From positions 2,604,001 to 2,668,000 of the forward strand of contig NZ_CP109965.1 of the NCBI RefSeq assembly GCF_026725475.1: DNA of 64,000 nucleotides. Reading direction: 5' to 3'. The position numbers were made by a program, and so were the translations under genes. The notes under the pieces were generated by a model. It ran no database searches, was not told the DNA's origin, and saw nothing but the letters and a program-made list of their open reading frames with translations. Positions 34,166 to 44,873 of this stretch are shown here, piece by piece. How positions within the stretch are numbered: position 1 is the stretch's first letter; every line of letters starts with the position of its first letter. Origin of the DNA: Catenovulum adriaticum. Its GTDB lineage: Bacteria; Pseudomonadota; Gammaproteobacteria; Enterobacterales; Alteromonadaceae.

Positions 34166-35371
34166 TTAATACCTGGCTTGTGCTAATTCAGGTAATTTAC
34201 CCGTTGTTCCCATTGCTAAAGCTGCACACTGTTGTTTAATAAAAGGGGTATTATCTACTAAATTCATTGCTAGCCCACGCAGTAGCTTAATAGGTGCAAA
34301 TTCATTGCCAAACCCTTGCTTAAACGCTTGCATTGCTACAATACGCTGCATAGCTTCAGCTTGTCGCCAGCGTGTCACTTGTTTTAATGAGACTAAATTT
34401 ATTTGACCCGTTTGATTTAGGTTTTGGATAACATTTTCAGCAATCGCTAATGCATCTAAAATCCCTAAATTGGCCCCCTGCCCAGCAAGCGGATGAATGG
34501 TGTGTGCCGCATCGCCAATTAAAACTGCAGGTCCTGCCATAAAGCTTTGCGCGTAGCGCATTTTCAGTGGAAATGCTAAACGTTCAGACTCAAGCTCAAC
34601 TGTCCCTGAAATACAATCAAAAGCCGCAGCCAGTTTTTTATTGAATGATGCCTCATCTAAATTCATCAAATCATCTGCGACTTGACTCGTTTGTGACCAT
34701 ACAATTGAAACGCGATCGGGTTCAGATAAGGGGAGAAAAGCTAGCGGACCACTGGGCGTAAATACTTGCCGTGCAATCCCTTCATGTGGTTGCTGAGTTT
34801 TAATTTTCGCTACTATCGCTTTTTGCCCATAATCAGAAAAACTAAGCGGAATATCTAACCAGTTTCGAAGCTGAGACTCTGCGCCATCTGCCACAACCAA
34901 TAATTTAGCTTGAACTAATTGCCCGCTCGCAAGTTGCAATAACGTTTGCTCATCATCTTGATTAAGCTGAGTGACTTTATCTGTATATAAATGGCTACTT
35001 GTTTGCTGTTTTAATGCCTCTAATAATATTTGCTCTAGTTGGCTATTTTCAACAATGTAACCTAATGCATCAGCGTGATTATCTTGACTGGAAAAAGAAA
35101 TATTGGCAGCACTATTTTTATCCCAAACTTCCATTCCAGTATAAGCTGCTTTATGACTATGAGATAACTGATGCCAAATATCAAGCGCTTTAAAAGCGTT
35201 AATTGAGGCCTGATTAATTGCGCTAACTCTTAAAGCTTGAGTTGCCGTCATTTCACTATCGATATTAGGGTCGATTAACGCTACTTTAATTTGAGACTGA
35301 GCAAGCGCAAGTGCGCAAGTTTGTCCTATAATACCGCCGCCAACTACAACTACATCAAATTTATCTATCAC
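34166..35371 (-). CDS. ubiI: UbiI/VisC-family FAD-dependent ubiquinone hydroxylase
   Basis: 401 residues with an N-terminal FAD GGGIIG (about 11-16), a mid-protein DG motif (VVADGAES) and the C-terminal GDAAHTIHPLAGQGANLG signature of the UbiH/UbiI/COQ6 flavin hydroxylases. Its position directly after ubiH, as in E. coli pepP-ubiH-ubiI, makes UbiI (C5 hydroxylation of the ubiquinone ring) the best call. Separated from ubiH by 6 bp. Confidence 0.87.
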   Translation of the reverse strand: MIDKFDVVVVGGGIIGQTCALALAQSQIKVALIDPNIDSEMTATQALRVSAINQASINAFKALDIWHQLSHSHKAAYTGMEVWDKNSAANISFSSQDNHADALGYIVENSQLEQILLEALKQQTSSHLYTDKVTQLNQDDEQTLLQLASGQLVQAKLLVVADGAESQLRNWLDIPLSFSDYGQKAIVAKIKTQQPHEGIARQVFTPSGPLAFLPLSEPDRVSIVWSQTSQVADDLMNLDEASFNKKLAAAFDCISGTVELESERLAFPLKMRYAQSFMAGPAVLIGDAAHTIHPLAGQGANLGILDALAIAENVIQNLNQTGQINLVSLKQVTRWRQAEAMQRIVAMQAFKQGFGNEFAPIKLLRGLAMNLVDNTPFIKQQCAALAMGTTGKLPELAQARY

Positions 35372-35377
35372 GATTTA

Positions 35378-36595
35378 TTACCTATCATTTAGGTTAATTT
35401 GCCCCATTGCTCGACTGGCAAATGCACTTTTAGCAATTGGCGATAGTTCAAAGGCGAGTAAGCCAATATTTCGCGCTGCTTTTAGCAATGTTTGGTTATT
35501 TGAAAAAACATTAACTAATGTATCTGTTGTTTGCAAAATAAACTGAATATCTTTTTGGCGCTCGGCTAAATAACAATGCCAATTAAGGCCGACATCTTGT
35601 TTTTGTGTTAATTTTTGAGCAATTAAATTAGCGGCGCAAGCAACATCTCTAATGCCAAGGTTAAAACCTTGCCCGGCAATAGGATGAACAGTATGCGATG
35701 CATTACCTAAAAAAACTAATCTGTGATGCACATTTTGCTCAAGGTAACTGCGCTTCAGCGGGTAAGTCTGGCGCTGACCCACTTTAATTACTTTACCAAC
35801 TTTATAACCCACAGCTTGCTGAAGTTGAGCGATAAACTCATCGTCGTTTAACTGCTTTAACTGCTCAGCCTTAGCTTGTGTAGTACACCAAACTAAACCA
35901 AAACGGTTATGTTTCATAGGTAGCATGGCCAATGGCCCGTTTTGAGTAAACCGCTCGTAAGCAATATTTTGATGTGCACAATCTACTTCAACGTTACTGG
36001 TAATTGCCCACTGCCCATAATCATCGGCTTTAGGTTGCAGCTTTAATAATTGGCGCATTTTTCCATTGGCACCATCACAAGCTAATACTAACTGACTACA
36101 AAGTCTTTTGCCGGAATCTAAGGTTAACTCAATGTGGTTTTGTTGCTGAGTTAAGGTTGTAACTTGCGCGGGTTGAAACCAAGTTAAATCTAATTGATTT
36201 AACTTGGTTAATAATTGTGCGCCAATATTTTGTGCTTCTATGACATAACCTAGTGCGGTTACGTTCTTAGGCGCATGAATAAAGCTAAAACCAGCCGTAT
36301 GCTGTTCGCTCACTTCAATTTTATTAATGGCTTGCGTAAATGGCTTAACGGCTTGCCACAGGGCCCAATTATCTAACTGCTGAACAGACCCATAAGAAAG
36401 CGCGATTGCTTTACCATCAAAACTGCTTTTAGATGAGTGATGACTTGCAGATAATTCTGGCTTAACGCTGGATTCAATAATAGCGATTTTTAAATTTTGT
36501 CCAGCTGCTTGCGCTTTCAGTGCGCCGGCCATGCTACAACCTACTAAACCACCGCCAACAATAACAATATCAAACTGCTCTGTATTTGCTTGCAT
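35378..36595 (-). CDS. ubiH: 2-octaprenyl-6-methoxyphenol hydroxylase UbiH
   Basis: 405 residues with FAD motif VGGGLVGCSMAG at the N-terminus, the CDGANG motif (about 172) and GNASHTVHPIAGQGFNLG at the C-terminal site. Flavin-dependent hydroxylase of ubiquinone synthesis, using the same complex as UbiI. It follows pepP by 15 bp. Confidence 0.92.
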   Translation of the reverse strand: MQANTEQFDIVIVGGGLVGCSMAGALKAQAAGQNLKIAIIESSVKPELSASHHSSKSSFDGKAIALSYGSVQQLDNWALWQAVKPFTQAINKIEVSEQHTAGFSFIHAPKNVTALGYVIEAQNIGAQLLTKLNQLDLTWFQPAQVTTLTQQQNHIELTLDSGKRLCSQLVLACDGANGKMRQLLKLQPKADDYGQWAITSNVEVDCAHQNIAYERFTQNGPLAMLPMKHNRFGLVWCTTQAKAEQLKQLNDDEFIAQLQQAVGYKVGKVIKVGQRQTYPLKRSYLEQNVHHRLVFLGNASHTVHPIAGQGFNLGIRDVACAANLIAQKLTQKQDVGLNWHCYLAERQKDIQFILQTTDTLVNVFSNNQTLLKAARNIGLLAFELSPIAKSAFASRAMGQINLNDR

Positions 36596-36610
36596 TTTAT
36601 TTTGCCATTT

Positions 36611-37957
36611 TTATTTAACCGCTTCTTTATTAAACATAATGGCTTCAATGTCGCTGATGGTTTTAGGTGCAGCTTGGGTTAAGTTTAAATAACCATCTGC
36701 TGTAATCGCAATATTATCTTCAATTCTAATCCCGATTCCACGCCACTTTTCAGCCACATCAGCATCATTAGCTACATATAAACCCGGTTCAACGGTAATC
36801 ACCATACCCGGCTCTAGAGGTCTGTCTTGCTTATTAATTTTGTAAGCGCCCACATCATGTACATCTAGTCCTAGCCAATGGCTTAATCCATGCATAAAAA
36901 ACTGTCGATATGCTGGTGGCTTCTCGTCCTGCGGCTGGGTGTTTTCGGCTAAAGTGCCTGTTAATAAACCTAAGTCAATTAACCCTTGAGTAATAACATC
37001 GACCGCAATTTGGGTTGCATTAGCTAGAGTTTGACCGGGTTTTAAGGTTTTAATCGCTTGAGTTTGTGCATTTAAAACTAATTGATATAACTGAGCTTGA
37101 GCCTCACTGAACTGCCCACTTACCGGAAATGTACGTGTAATATCTGCCGCATAACCAGATAATTCGCACCCGGCATCAATCAATAATAAGTCGTCTTGCT
37201 TTAATTCATCTGAGTTTTCGGTGTAGTGCAAAATACAAGCATTATCACCGCCTGCCACAATGCTATTATAAGCTGCAAATCGAGCGCCCTGATATGCAAA
37301 CTCATGTAAAATATCTGCTTCAATCTGATATTCAAATTTACCCGCTTGCGTGCTTTTCATTGCTCTAATATGCGCATCGCAACTAATATCTGCCGCTTTT
37401 TGCATAATTGCTAATTCAGCTGCTGATTTAATCAAACGTAATTCGTGAATGATTGGGCGCAAATCCATTAATTGATACGGCGGTAAACCTAATTTACCTT
37501 TATTACGGATTTGCTGAATCACATGGAGGATTTTTTTATCAACCGCTTCACTCGCACCTTGCGACCAATAAACACCAGCCTGACCATCTAAAAAACTCAC
37601 TAATTGAGTTTCTAATTCAGATAAAGAAAAGGCTTGATCAACTGCATACGTACGCTGCGCGAGGTCTGGGCCAATTCGACGACCGTTCCAAATTTCGGCT
37701 AATTTGTTTTTTTCGCGACAAAATAAAATACTTTGCGTTGGGCTATCGCTTTGCGGATCGGGTTTAATAAGTAACAAACAAGCATCTGGTTCATTAAACC
37801 CAGTTAAATAAGTAAAGTCACTGTCTTGTCTGAAAAGGTATTCAGTATCATTGCTACGTGTTTTTTCACTGGCGGCCATCACAATACAAATGCTTTTATC
37901 TTGCATTTTCTCTAAGATGGCTTGGCGACGGGCCAAATATTCGCTTTGAGTTATCAT
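36611..37957 (-). CDS. pepP: Xaa-Pro aminopeptidase PepP
   Basis: 448 residues: an N-terminal creatinase-like domain and the pita-bread peptidase domain with LLIDAGCELSGYAADITRTFP (two Asp ligands), HGLSHWLGLDVHDVG (His) and the Glu ligands in VITVEPGLY and GIRIEDN. Removes an N-terminal residue before proline and needs two metals. The ygfB-pepP-ubiH-ubiI order is the conserved enterobacterial one. Confidence 0.95.
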   Translation of the reverse strand: MITQSEYLARRQAILEKMQDKSICIVMAASEKTRSNDTEYLFRQDSDFTYLTGFNEPDACLLLIKPDPQSDSPTQSILFCREKNKLAEIWNGRRIGPDLAQRTYAVDQAFSLSELETQLVSFLDGQAGVYWSQGASEAVDKKILHVIQQIRNKGKLGLPPYQLMDLRPIIHELRLIKSAAELAIMQKAADISCDAHIRAMKSTQAGKFEYQIEADILHEFAYQGARFAAYNSIVAGGDNACILHYTENSDELKQDDLLLIDAGCELSGYAADITRTFPVSGQFSEAQAQLYQLVLNAQTQAIKTLKPGQTLANATQIAVDVITQGLIDLGLLTGTLAENTQPQDEKPPAYRQFFMHGLSHWLGLDVHDVGAYKINKQDRPLEPGMVITVEPGLYVANDADVAEKWRGIGIRIEDNIAITADGYLNLTQAAPKTISDIEAIMFNKEAVK

Positions 37958-37978
37958 GCTAATCCTTCATATTTTAAT

Positions 37979-38557
37979 TTAGTGTAGCATTGGGCTAGCT
38001 GATCCTGTTTCACCACTTTTATCACCCAACTCACCAAAGCATAAAATGCAAGTCATACGCACATATTCAGCCACTTCTTCAAAAGCGATTAAATTACTGT
38101 CGTTATCTTCCATTTCAGTATCCATTTGACTGATTTCAAGCATATCTTCGTATGCTTCTCTTACTTGAGGATCTAAATTAACAAACTTATCTCCAATCGC
38201 ACTACCGAATGTTGAAATAAAGGCTGATATCCACTCAAGTAAAACTTGCGCACGTTCCGCTAAACGAACATCGTCTTCATTAGGTAAAAAGATTTGAAAG
38301 GCAAATGCATCATCCATTAATTGCAGATACGTGGTTTCATATAGGTCTTTAAATTTAGAGTCTGCATTATCTGGAATATCGGCACCTTGCAATACAAATT
38401 CGCTCACTAAATCTAACCACTCAGCTTGTTTATATTTCATCCCTGCACATAAACAGCCGGCAATCACGCCATGAATTTCTGCTGCCGTACTGGTCAGATC
38501 ATTTTGATGTAAAAAAAACTCAAATTGGTCGTAATCAGGTAAGTTTGTATCCGCCAT
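37979..38557 (-). CDS. ygfB: YgfB family protein (UPF0149)
   Basis: 192 residues with the UPF0149 core (SAAEIHGVIAGCLCAGMK, LLEWISAFISTFG and a C-terminal EEVAEYVRMTCILCFGEL). The family is small and cytosolic and its precise function is uncertain. Leads the pepP-ubiH-ubiI operon. Confidence 0.92.
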   Translation of the reverse strand: MADTNLPDYDQFEFFLHQNDLTSTAAEIHGVIAGCLCAGMKYKQAEWLDLVSEFVLQGADIPDNADSKFKDLYETTYLQLMDDAFAFQIFLPNEDDVRLAERAQVLLEWISAFISTFGSAIGDKFVNLDPQVREAYEDMLEISQMDTEMEDNDSNLIAFEEVAEYVRMTCILCFGELGDKSGETGSASPMLH

Positions 38558-38708
38558 AATGTCTTAATTTGTCTTGAAATAAAATTGTGACTTATCCTAC
38601 CACCGTGAGCTTGTATCAGCCAGCAGCGATAATTCAAAACCTCGTTATTTGAATGAAAAACCAGCAAGTAGAGCAAACAAAGCTATAATTATAGAAAACA
38701 CACTTGCA

Positions 38709-38888
38709 ATGCATGAGCAGCATGCTTATAGTGCGCGCCATCAACGGCCACTAAAGCGTTTAAATAATAGCTTTAGCAAAGCCGTAAATCGAATAAAGTT
38801 TTTATTAAAGCTAAGTGTACAGAATACTGAGCAAATCTTTGAACCTGTGCAAATTTTGAAAAGAATCTTGTTTGCAGATAAAAACTAA
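38709..38888 (+). CDS. Possible small basic protein upstream of 6S RNA
   Basis: A 59-residue frame from the ATG at 38709, rich in Arg/Lys/Asn (RPLKRLNNSF, ILKRILFADKN). In E. coli zapA occupies this place, but this frame is not ZapA. There is no convincing ribosome-binding site, so it may be chance. Confidence 0.25.
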   Translation: MHEQHAYSARHQRPLKRLNNSFSKAVNRIKFLLKLSVQNTEQIFEPVQILKRILFADKN

Positions 38889-38912
38889 ACTCGATAGAAT
38901 TAAATTTCAGTT

Positions 38913-39096
38913 TTGTTCCCTGAGGTGTTCGTCTAGGGGTTAAGTCCCTGAGCCGATACTAATACTTTAGGAAGATACCATCTTGGCTATTGAGCAAGCT
39001 CGGCAAGTACCGAGAAGCCTACGGTCAAGTGTTATTTTCCGCCTTGAACTTTACGGTTCGAGGGCCATTACCCACAGCGGCATTTTGGGGAACTTC
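38913..39096 (+). ncRNA. ssrS: 6S RNA (ssrS)
   Basis: The sequence aligns with E. coli 6S RNA in order: CCCTGAGGTGTTCG near the 5' end, then AAGTCCCTGAGCCGATA, GAGCAAGCTCGG, CGAGAAGCCT, CCTTGAACTTTACGGTTCGAGG and GCGGCAT. The ends (GTTCCC.. and ..GGGAAC) pair to close the long stem with its central bulge. 6S RNA binds sigma-70 RNA polymerase in stationary phase. Next to ygfB, as in many Gammaproteobacteria, but without a following ygfA/fau gene. Ends are approximate. Confidence 0.93.
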
Positions 39097-39116
39097 CTAT
39101 TCCAGCTTTCCGATTT

Positions 39117-39704
39117 CTAAAATGTTTTTAAAAGATTAAACATTTGCTCTATTAGATTCTGGCGAATTTTTTTATCTTCCACCCTTACTAAATAATTTCT
39201 AATTCCAATAAATTGAATTTGAAAAAGTCTTGCATATTCGCAAGCCTTAATCGATGGCTTTAACTCGCCTTTATCCTGGGCAGCCTGAAAAATTTGAGTT
39301 AAATATAATTCAAATTCTTCTAATAAGCGTAAACTCAGCTTTTTCAAATTGACATTGTCATCACAAAACTCTGAACTGGCTTTCACTAACATGCAAACGT
39401 CGGTTGGGGTCGATTCAGCTTCTAATACTAAAATTTTTTCTACAAACAATTGTAAACCCGTTAATTTAGATTCACTTGCCTGAAGACATTCATCCAATTT
39501 AGCTTTCATTTCGTTGGAATAACATTTCAGTGCTTCTGCATACAAGCCTTCTTTTGAGCCAAAAGCCGCATACACACTGCCTGGACGCATGTTAATCGTT
39601 TCTTGTAAGTCTCTGGTTGAAGTACCACTAAACCCCTTTAACCAAAATAATTGGCATGCTGACTGAACCACTTGTTCACGATTAAATTTACTTTTATTAG
39701 CCAT
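39117..39704 (-). CDS. TetR-family repressor
   Basis: 195 residues from the ATG at 39704, preceded by AGAAG; the longer frame needs a TTG. The N-terminal TetR helix-turn-helix is clear (VVQSACQLFWLKGFSGTSTRDL, then MRPGSVYAAFGSKEGLYAEAL). The ligand domain resembles regulators of small reactive-species defence genes. It is divergent from the AhpD-like gene, and a perfect palindrome lies between them, so it probably represses both. Confidence 0.9.
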   Translation of the reverse strand: MANKSKFNREQVVQSACQLFWLKGFSGTSTRDLQETINMRPGSVYAAFGSKEGLYAEALKCYSNEMKAKLDECLQASESKLTGLQLFVEKILVLEAESTPTDVCMLVKASSEFCDDNVNLKKLSLRLLEEFELYLTQIFQAAQDKGELKPSIKACEYARLFQIQFIGIRNYLVRVEDKKIRQNLIEQMFNLLKTF

Positions 39705-39723
39705 AATCACTTCTATTTTTGAA

Positions 39724-39752
39724 CGACTGCTCAATTTTAACTTGAGCAGTCG
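39724..39752. promoter_or_regulatory. TetR operator palindrome
   Basis: CGACTGCTCAA (39724-39734) and TTGAGCAGTCG (39742-39752) are exact complements with a 7-bp spacer; the symmetry continues for two more outer base pairs after one mismatch. It lies in the divergent region between the TetR gene and the AhpD-like gene. Confidence 0.8.
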
Positions 39753-39835
39753 CTCAATAACAACTATGATAGCTTCAACATTATGAAAAACCTCAACTGA
39801 GGTATCAAATTAAATTAACTAAATTAGGAGTTAAT

Positions 39836-40378
39836 ATGAGCCAGTTTAAATTACATACAGGAGAGACAGCACCAGAAGCCGCACAGCCATTAATTAAAAA
39901 ATCAAATGCCGCTTTTGGTATGTTACCCAATTTACATGCGGTAATGGCTGAGGCACCTACATTACTTGAAGGCTATCAAGTTCTACACGAGTTATTTCAA
40001 AAGACATCTTTTAACGCCGAAGAGCTTACCGTTGTATGGCAGTCAATAAATGTTGAACATAGCTGCCATTATTGTATACCTGCACATAGTGCAATTGCGG
40101 CATCAATGAAAGTAGATGATGCGATAGTAGATGCATTGGTAAATAAAAAGCCGCTAGAGAATGAAAAGCTTGAAGTGCTAAGAGAAACAACATTGGCATT
40201 AGTTAAAAACAGAGGTGTCTTGTCTGAGCAGGCGCTGAATAAATTTTTTGATGCAGGCTATGCACAGCAACAAGTGCTTGAAATTGTCTTAGGTATTTCG
40301 CAGAAAGTAATGAGTAATTATACAAACCATTTAGCTGATACCCCTGTTGATCAGCCATTCAAAAAATTTGAAAAATAA
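39836..40378 (+). CDS. AhpD/carboxymuconolactone decarboxylase-family protein
   Basis: 180 residues, helical, with the AhpD-type active site SCHYCIPAHS (C77, C80, H84). Such proteins act as peroxidase or disulfide-exchange enzymes; some are decarboxylases, and the CxxC with His favours the redox type. Preceded by AGGAG close to the start. Likely induced when the divergent TetR protein binds its ligand. Confidence 0.88.
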   Translation: MSQFKLHTGETAPEAAQPLIKKSNAAFGMLPNLHAVMAEAPTLLEGYQVLHELFQKTSFNAEELTVVWQSINVEHSCHYCIPAHSAIAASMKVDDAIVDALVNKKPLENEKLEVLRETTLALVKNRGVLSEQALNKFFDAGYAQQQVLEIVLGISQKVMSNYTNHLADTPVDQPFKKFEK

Positions 40379-40409
40379 GTTAACTTAAAATTAGATTAAT
40401 AAAACTAAA

Positions 40410-40444
40410 AAAACCTGATGCAACTGAGTTGTATCAGGTTTTTT
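40410..40444. terminator. Terminator between AhpD-like gene and recA
   Basis: AAAAACCTGAT (40410-40420) pairs with ATCAGGTTTTT (40434-40444), with inner partial pairing of CAACT/AGTTG; U-runs on both sides. It serves two convergent genes. Confidence 0.85.
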
Positions 40445-40519
40445 ATTTATTATTAAAACCGGTCAGTTTTAAAATTAGTACGAATGAGCTAAAAAACTAA
40501 AATAGTTTTAATACTAGCT

Positions 40520-41566
40520 TTATTCGCCAGTTTCTCCAGCTTCACTTTCTGTAACAGGCGCTTCAGCAGCTACTTTTTCAGCTGTTAATAAACGCTCACG
40601 AATAATTTTTTCAATTTCATCCGCAATTTCAGTATGTTCTTCTAAATATTTAATACAGTTTGCTTTACCTTGGCCAATTCGGTTGCCATTGTAGCTATAC
40701 CAAGCGCCAGATTTATCAACTAGGCCTTCTTTCACACCTAAATCTAATAACTCGCCTTGTTTTGAAATACCGCGACCATATAAAATTTGAAAATCGGCTT
40801 GTTTAAACGGCGGTGCCACTTTATTTTTAACCACTTTAACTCGAGTTTCATTACCGGTAATTTCATCACCATCTTTAACCGCACCAGTACGACGAATATC
40901 TAAACGAACTGAAGCATAGAATTTTAATGCATTACCACCCGTTGTGGTTTCAGGATTACCAAACATAACCCCAATTTTCATCCGAATTTGGTTAATGAAA
41001 ATACATAAGGTATTAGATTTTTTAATATTAGCAGTTAACTTACGTAAAGCTTGCGACATTAAACGGGCTTGCAAACCAACATGATGATCACCCATTTCGC
41101 CTTCAATTTCAGCTTTAGGGGTTAATGCAGCAACTGAGTCAACAATAACCACATCAACTGCATTTGAACGAACAAGCATATCTGCAATTTCTAAAGCTTG
41201 TTCACCTGTATCTGGTTGTGAAACTAATAACTCATCAATGTTAACGCCTAATTTACCTGCGTATACAGGATCAAGCGCGTGCTCTGCATCCACAAACGCA
41301 CAAGTCTTACCTTTCTTTTGCGCTTCCGCGATCACTTGCAGTGTTAATGTTGTTTTACCTGAAGATTCAGGGCCATAAATTTCAATAACTCGACCGCAAG
41401 GTAAACCGCCTATGCCTAAGGCGATATCTAAGCCCAGTGAACCCGTTGAGATGCTTTCAACGTCAAGTGCTTTGTTATCTCCTAATTTCATAATCGAACC
41501 TTTACCAAATTGGCGCTCGATTTGTCCTAATGCAGCACTTAATGCTTTTTGTTTATTATCACTCAT
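40520..41566 (-). CDS. recA: Recombinase RecA
   Basis: 348 residues from the ATG at 41566, with GGAG upstream. Walker [10 protein letters not shown] (about 65-73), the [11 protein letters not shown]alker B region and the L2-loop [16 protein letters not shown] are all present, with an acidic C-terminal tail. Strand exchange and co-protease for LexA. A LexA box lies in its promoter, and pncC is upstream on the same strand. Confidence 0.98.
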   Translation of the reverse strand: MSDNKQKALSAALGQIERQFGKGSIMKLGDNKALDVESISTGSLGLDIALGIGGLPCGRVIEIYGPESSGKTTLTLQVIAEAQKKGKTCAFVDAEHALDPVYAGKLGVNIDELLVSQPDTGEQALEIADMLVRSNAVDVVIVDSVAALTPKAEIEGEMGDHHVGLQARLMSQALRKLTANIKKSNTLCIFINQIRMKIGVMFGNPETTTGGNALKFYASVRLDIRRTGAVKDGDEITGNETRVKVVKNKVAPPFKQADFQILYGRGISKQGELLDLGVKEGLVDKSGAWYSYNGNRIGQGKANCIKYLEEHTEIADEIEKIIRERLLTAEKVAAEAPVTESEAGETGE

Positions 41567-41626
41567 CAAATTCTCCGGCTTGTTCTTAAATTAAGTTAAG
41601 CTAATTCGTCAATATGCAATAAAGTA

Positions 41627-41646
41627 TACTGGTTACTCATACAGTA
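41627..41646 (-). promoter_or_regulatory. LexA (SOS) box upstream of recA
   Basis: TACTG and CAGTA flank a 10-bp spacer (41627-41646), matching the gammaproteobacterial LexA consensus. It is about 60 bp before the recA start and 21 bp from the pncC stop. Confidence 0.88.
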
Positions 41647-41666
41647 TCAATGTTTTTTTTAAATTT

Positions 41667-42155
41667 TTAACTTAGTAAGTTTATCGCTTGCTTAAGAGAA
41701 TGCAAAATTGCCTGTTCTCTTACTTCCGCTCGGGTTCCTTTAAATACAATAGATTCAACTTTCACTGGCTGATTAACTAATTGCCAGGCAAAATATACAA
41801 GACCAACTGGTTTATCTGGACTGCCCCCACCAGGTCCGGCAATGCCACTGGTTACCAGTGCAATATCAGCTTGTGCGTTATGTAAGCAGCCTGCTACCAT
41901 CTCAATAACGGTTTGTTCGCTCACAGCACCAAACAGTTCTAAAGTTTTAGCATTTACGTTAAGCTGGCTTTGTTTAGCTTGATTACTATAAGTGACCCAA
42001 GACTGGTTAAAATAAGCAGAGCTGCCTGCAATTTCCGTTAATGCATACGCAATTCCACCGCCAGTGCATGATTCAGCGGTTGCAATTGTCTGCTGGTTTT
42101 GGGTTAAAATAGCGCCCAGTTTTTTTGATTGGTTTTCAATTTCAGTCCAATACAT
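41667..42155 (-). CDS. pncC: Nicotinamide-nucleotide amidohydrolase PncC (CinA C-terminal)
   Basis: 162 residues with the CinA-C signature: [30 protein letters not shown] and [24 protein letters not shown]. Converts NMN to NaMN in pyridine nucleotide recycling. Gene order pncC-recA with mutS divergent is the usual one in the order. Confidence 0.94.
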   Translation of the reverse strand: MYWTEIENQSKKLGAILTQNQQTIATAESCTGGGIAYALTEIAGSSAYFNQSWVTYSNQAKQSQLNVNAKTLELFGAVSEQTVIEMVAGCLHNAQADIALVTSGIAGPGGGSPDKPVGLVYFAWQLVNQPVKVESIVFKGTRAEVREQAILHSLKQAINLLS

Positions 42156-42180
42156 ATTTTTTCCGTTTCAGGTTTATTTA

Positions 42181-44802
42181 ATGACTTCAGATATTTATTC
42201 AGAACAATCGCTACGTCAACATACCCCTATGATGCAGCAATATTTAAAATTAAAAGCTGATTATAAAGATACTTTATTATTTTACCGTATGGGGGATTTT
42301 TACGAGCTATTTTTTGATGATGCAAAAAAAGCATCTGAGCTGATTGATATTTCTTTGACTCAGCGCGGAAAAACAGCGGGTAAACCCATTCCTATGTCGG
42401 GTATACCTTATCATGCTGCTGATACCTATTTGGCAAAATTAGTTAAACTAGGTGAGTCAGTTGCCATTTGTGAACAAATAGGCGATCCGGCAACCAGCAA
42501 AGGGCCCGTTGAGCGAAAAGTGGTAAGAGTCATTACACCAGCAACCATTACTGAAGAGTCATTATTAGAAGAAAGGCGAGATAATTTATTAATGGCGATT
42601 TGCCAATCGCCAAACAATCAATATGGCTTAGCTTGCTTAGATATTACCTCAGGGCGTTTTGAAATAGCAGAAGTGGACAATCAAGAAAGCCTGCAAGCTA
42701 TTTTGCAGCAAAAACAACCAGCTGAATTACTCTACCCTGAAAACTTTGCATCAATGCATTTAATTAATAACAATCCGGCTAACAAACGCAGACCGGAATG
42801 GGATTTTGAACAAGACAGTGCTTATCGCCAGCTTTGCAAACAATTTAATACTCAAGACTTAACCGGCTTTGGGATTAACGCCGATCATACTGCAATTAGC
42901 GCAGCAGGCGCTGTATTACAGTATGTTAAAGATACTCAAAAATCAGCGATTCCTCACCTTAGAGGGCTTAAAACGCTTCAACTTGGCGACAACTTATTTT
43001 TAGATGCGATTTCAATTCGCAACTTAGAGCTCAACCAAAGCTTATCTGGCCATACCGGACAAACCTTATTGTCTGTCATTGATAAAACCGCTACTCCTAT
43101 GGCCAGCCGATTATTACAGCGCTGGTTAGTACAACCTATTTTAAATAAGCAAATTTTATCTCAGCGCCATCAAGTTATTGACAGTATTATCAACAGTGGC
43201 TTGTCGCCTGAGTTAAAATCAGAGCTTAAAAACATAGGCGATATTGAGCGTATTATTTCACGTATTGCACTTCGCTCAGCCAGACCTAGAGATTTTTCAC
43301 GCTTGCGTAATGCCCTACTTTGTTTACCTCAATTAAAAGAATTACTACAAAGTAGTGAAGAAAAAGCACTAATTGAAGATCAAACCCAAATTGATACTTT
43401 TAGTGAGCTATGTGAATTATTAGTCAAGGCGATTGTTGATAATCCGCCAGTGGTTATTCGTGACGGAGGCGTATTAGCGCAAGGCTATAATCCAGAATTA
43501 GATGAGCTACGCCGTTTAAGCCAAGGGGCTCAAAATATATTAGAACAAATAGAGCAAAGAGAACGTGAAACCACCGGCATATCCACCTTAAAAGTGGGCT
43601 ATAACCGAGTGCACGGCTTTTTTATTGAAATAAGCAAAGCTCAATCTGCGCAAGCACCCGTTGAATACATACGTCGCCAAACCTTAAAAAATGCCGAGCG
43701 ATATATAACACCCGAATTAAAAGAGTTAGAAGATAAAGTTTTGAGCGCTCAAAGCAAAGCACTCGCGCTTGAAAAACAACTATACGAAGCACTATTTGAT
43801 CAATTTGAACCTTATATCGCTCAGCTTCAGCAAGCTTCTGATCATATTGCCCGATTAGATGTTTTGAACAATTTTGCCGAGCGGGCGGAAACTTTAAATT
43901 ATTGCCGCCCTGAGTTTAGCGATGAGGTAGGCATACATATCAATGCAGGCCGCCATCCTGTGGTAGAAGAATTAAGTTCTGAACCTTTTATTGCTAACCC
44001 TATAGAATTAAACCAAAATCGCAAAATGTTGGTCATTACCGGCCCTAATATGGGTGGTAAATCTACCTATATGCGCCAAACCGCACTTATTTGCATTATG
44101 GCTTATGTCGGTTGTTATGTGCCAGCTGACTCAGCTGTATTAGGACCAATAGACAGAATTTTTACCCGAATAGGCGCATCTGACGATTTAGCCAGTGGCC
44201 GCTCTACTTTTATGGTTGAAATGACAGAAACCGCTAATATTTTAAATCACGCCACAGAAAAAAGTTTAGTGTTAATGGATGAAATAGGCCGAGGTACCAG
44301 CACTTATGATGGTTTATCTTTAGCTTGGGCTTGCGCTGAAAACTTAGCACTTAATTTAAAAGCACAAACTTTATTCGCGACCCATTATTTTGAGTTAACC
44401 ACGCTGGCAGGGCAAATTGAATCTGTTGCCAATGTGCATTTAGATGCAATAGAACACGGTGACACCATTACTTTTATGCACGCGGTACAAGAAGGCGCGG
44501 CAAATCGCTCGTTTGGTTTACAGGTAGCCGCGCTTGCAGGTGTACCTAAAGGGGTAATTATACAAGCAAAACATAAGCTGAATGAATTAGAAAGTACACA
44601 TCATCAAGCCCCCAGCGATATCGATTTAGATTCAGTCACAACCGCTAAAACAATGAAGGATTCTCATCAAAAAGAGCAACTCGATTGGGTAAGCCAGCAA
44701 CACCCATTAATTGAAGCGATGACACAAGTTGACCCTGATACATTAACCCCACGTCAGGCGTTAGATTTACTGTACGACTTAAAAAAGCAGGCGCAAAGTT
44801 AA
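42181..44802 (+). CDS. mutS: DNA mismatch repair protein MutS
   Basis: 873 residues from the ATG at 42181 (an in-frame ATG farther upstream lies inside the divergent pncC). The mismatch-binding N-terminus has the FYELF motif ([25 protein letters not shown] in context), the ATPase has Walker [10 protein letters not shown] (about 621-629) and Walker [17 protein letters not shown]. Length is normal for a full MutS. Confidence 0.98.
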   Translation: MTSDIYSEQSLRQHTPMMQQYLKLKADYKDTLLFYRMGDFYELFFDDAKKASELIDISLTQRGKTAGKPIPMSGIPYHAADTYLAKLVKLGESVAICEQIGDPATSKGPVERKVVRVITPATITEESLLEERRDNLLMAICQSPNNQYGLACLDITSGRFEIAEVDNQESLQAILQQKQPAELLYPENFASMHLINNNPANKRRPEWDFEQDSAYRQLCKQFNTQDLTGFGINADHTAISAAGAVLQYVKDTQKSAIPHLRGLKTLQLGDNLFLDAISIRNLELNQSLSGHTGQTLLSVIDKTATPMASRLLQRWLVQPILNKQILSQRHQVIDSIINSGLSPELKSELKNIGDIERIISRIALRSARPRDFSRLRNALLCLPQLKELLQSSEEKALIEDQTQIDTFSELCELLVKAIVDNPPVVIRDGGVLAQGYNPELDELRRLSQGAQNILEQIEQRERETTGISTLKVGYNRVHGFFIEISKAQSAQAPVEYIRRQTLKNAERYITPELKELEDKVLSAQSKALALEKQLYEALFDQFEPYIAQLQQASDHIARLDVLNNFAERAETLNYCRPEFSDEVGIHINAGRHPVVEELSSEPFIANPIELNQNRKMLVITGPNMGGKSTYMRQTALICIMAYVGCYVPADSAVLGPIDRIFTRIGASDDLASGRSTFMVEMTETANILNHATEKSLVLMDEIGRGTSTYDGLSLAWACAENLALNLKAQTLFATHYFELTTLAGQIESVANVHLDAIEHGDTITFMHAVQEGAANRSFGLQVAALAGVPKGVIIQAKHKLNELESTHHQAPSDIDLDSVTTAKTMKDSHQKEQLDWVSQQHPLIEAMTQVDPDTLTPRQALDLLYDLKKQAQS

Positions 44803-44873
44803 ATTTGCACTTTATTAAGTTTTATTTCATGCGACAATAGTCGCAGTATTGAGTTGAAGAGACACAAAGTGGT

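Noticed and set aside
38649..38708. Longer reading of the frame before 6S RNA as ZapA
   Set aside because: The translation does not resemble ZapA and begins at a TTG without a ribosome-binding site.
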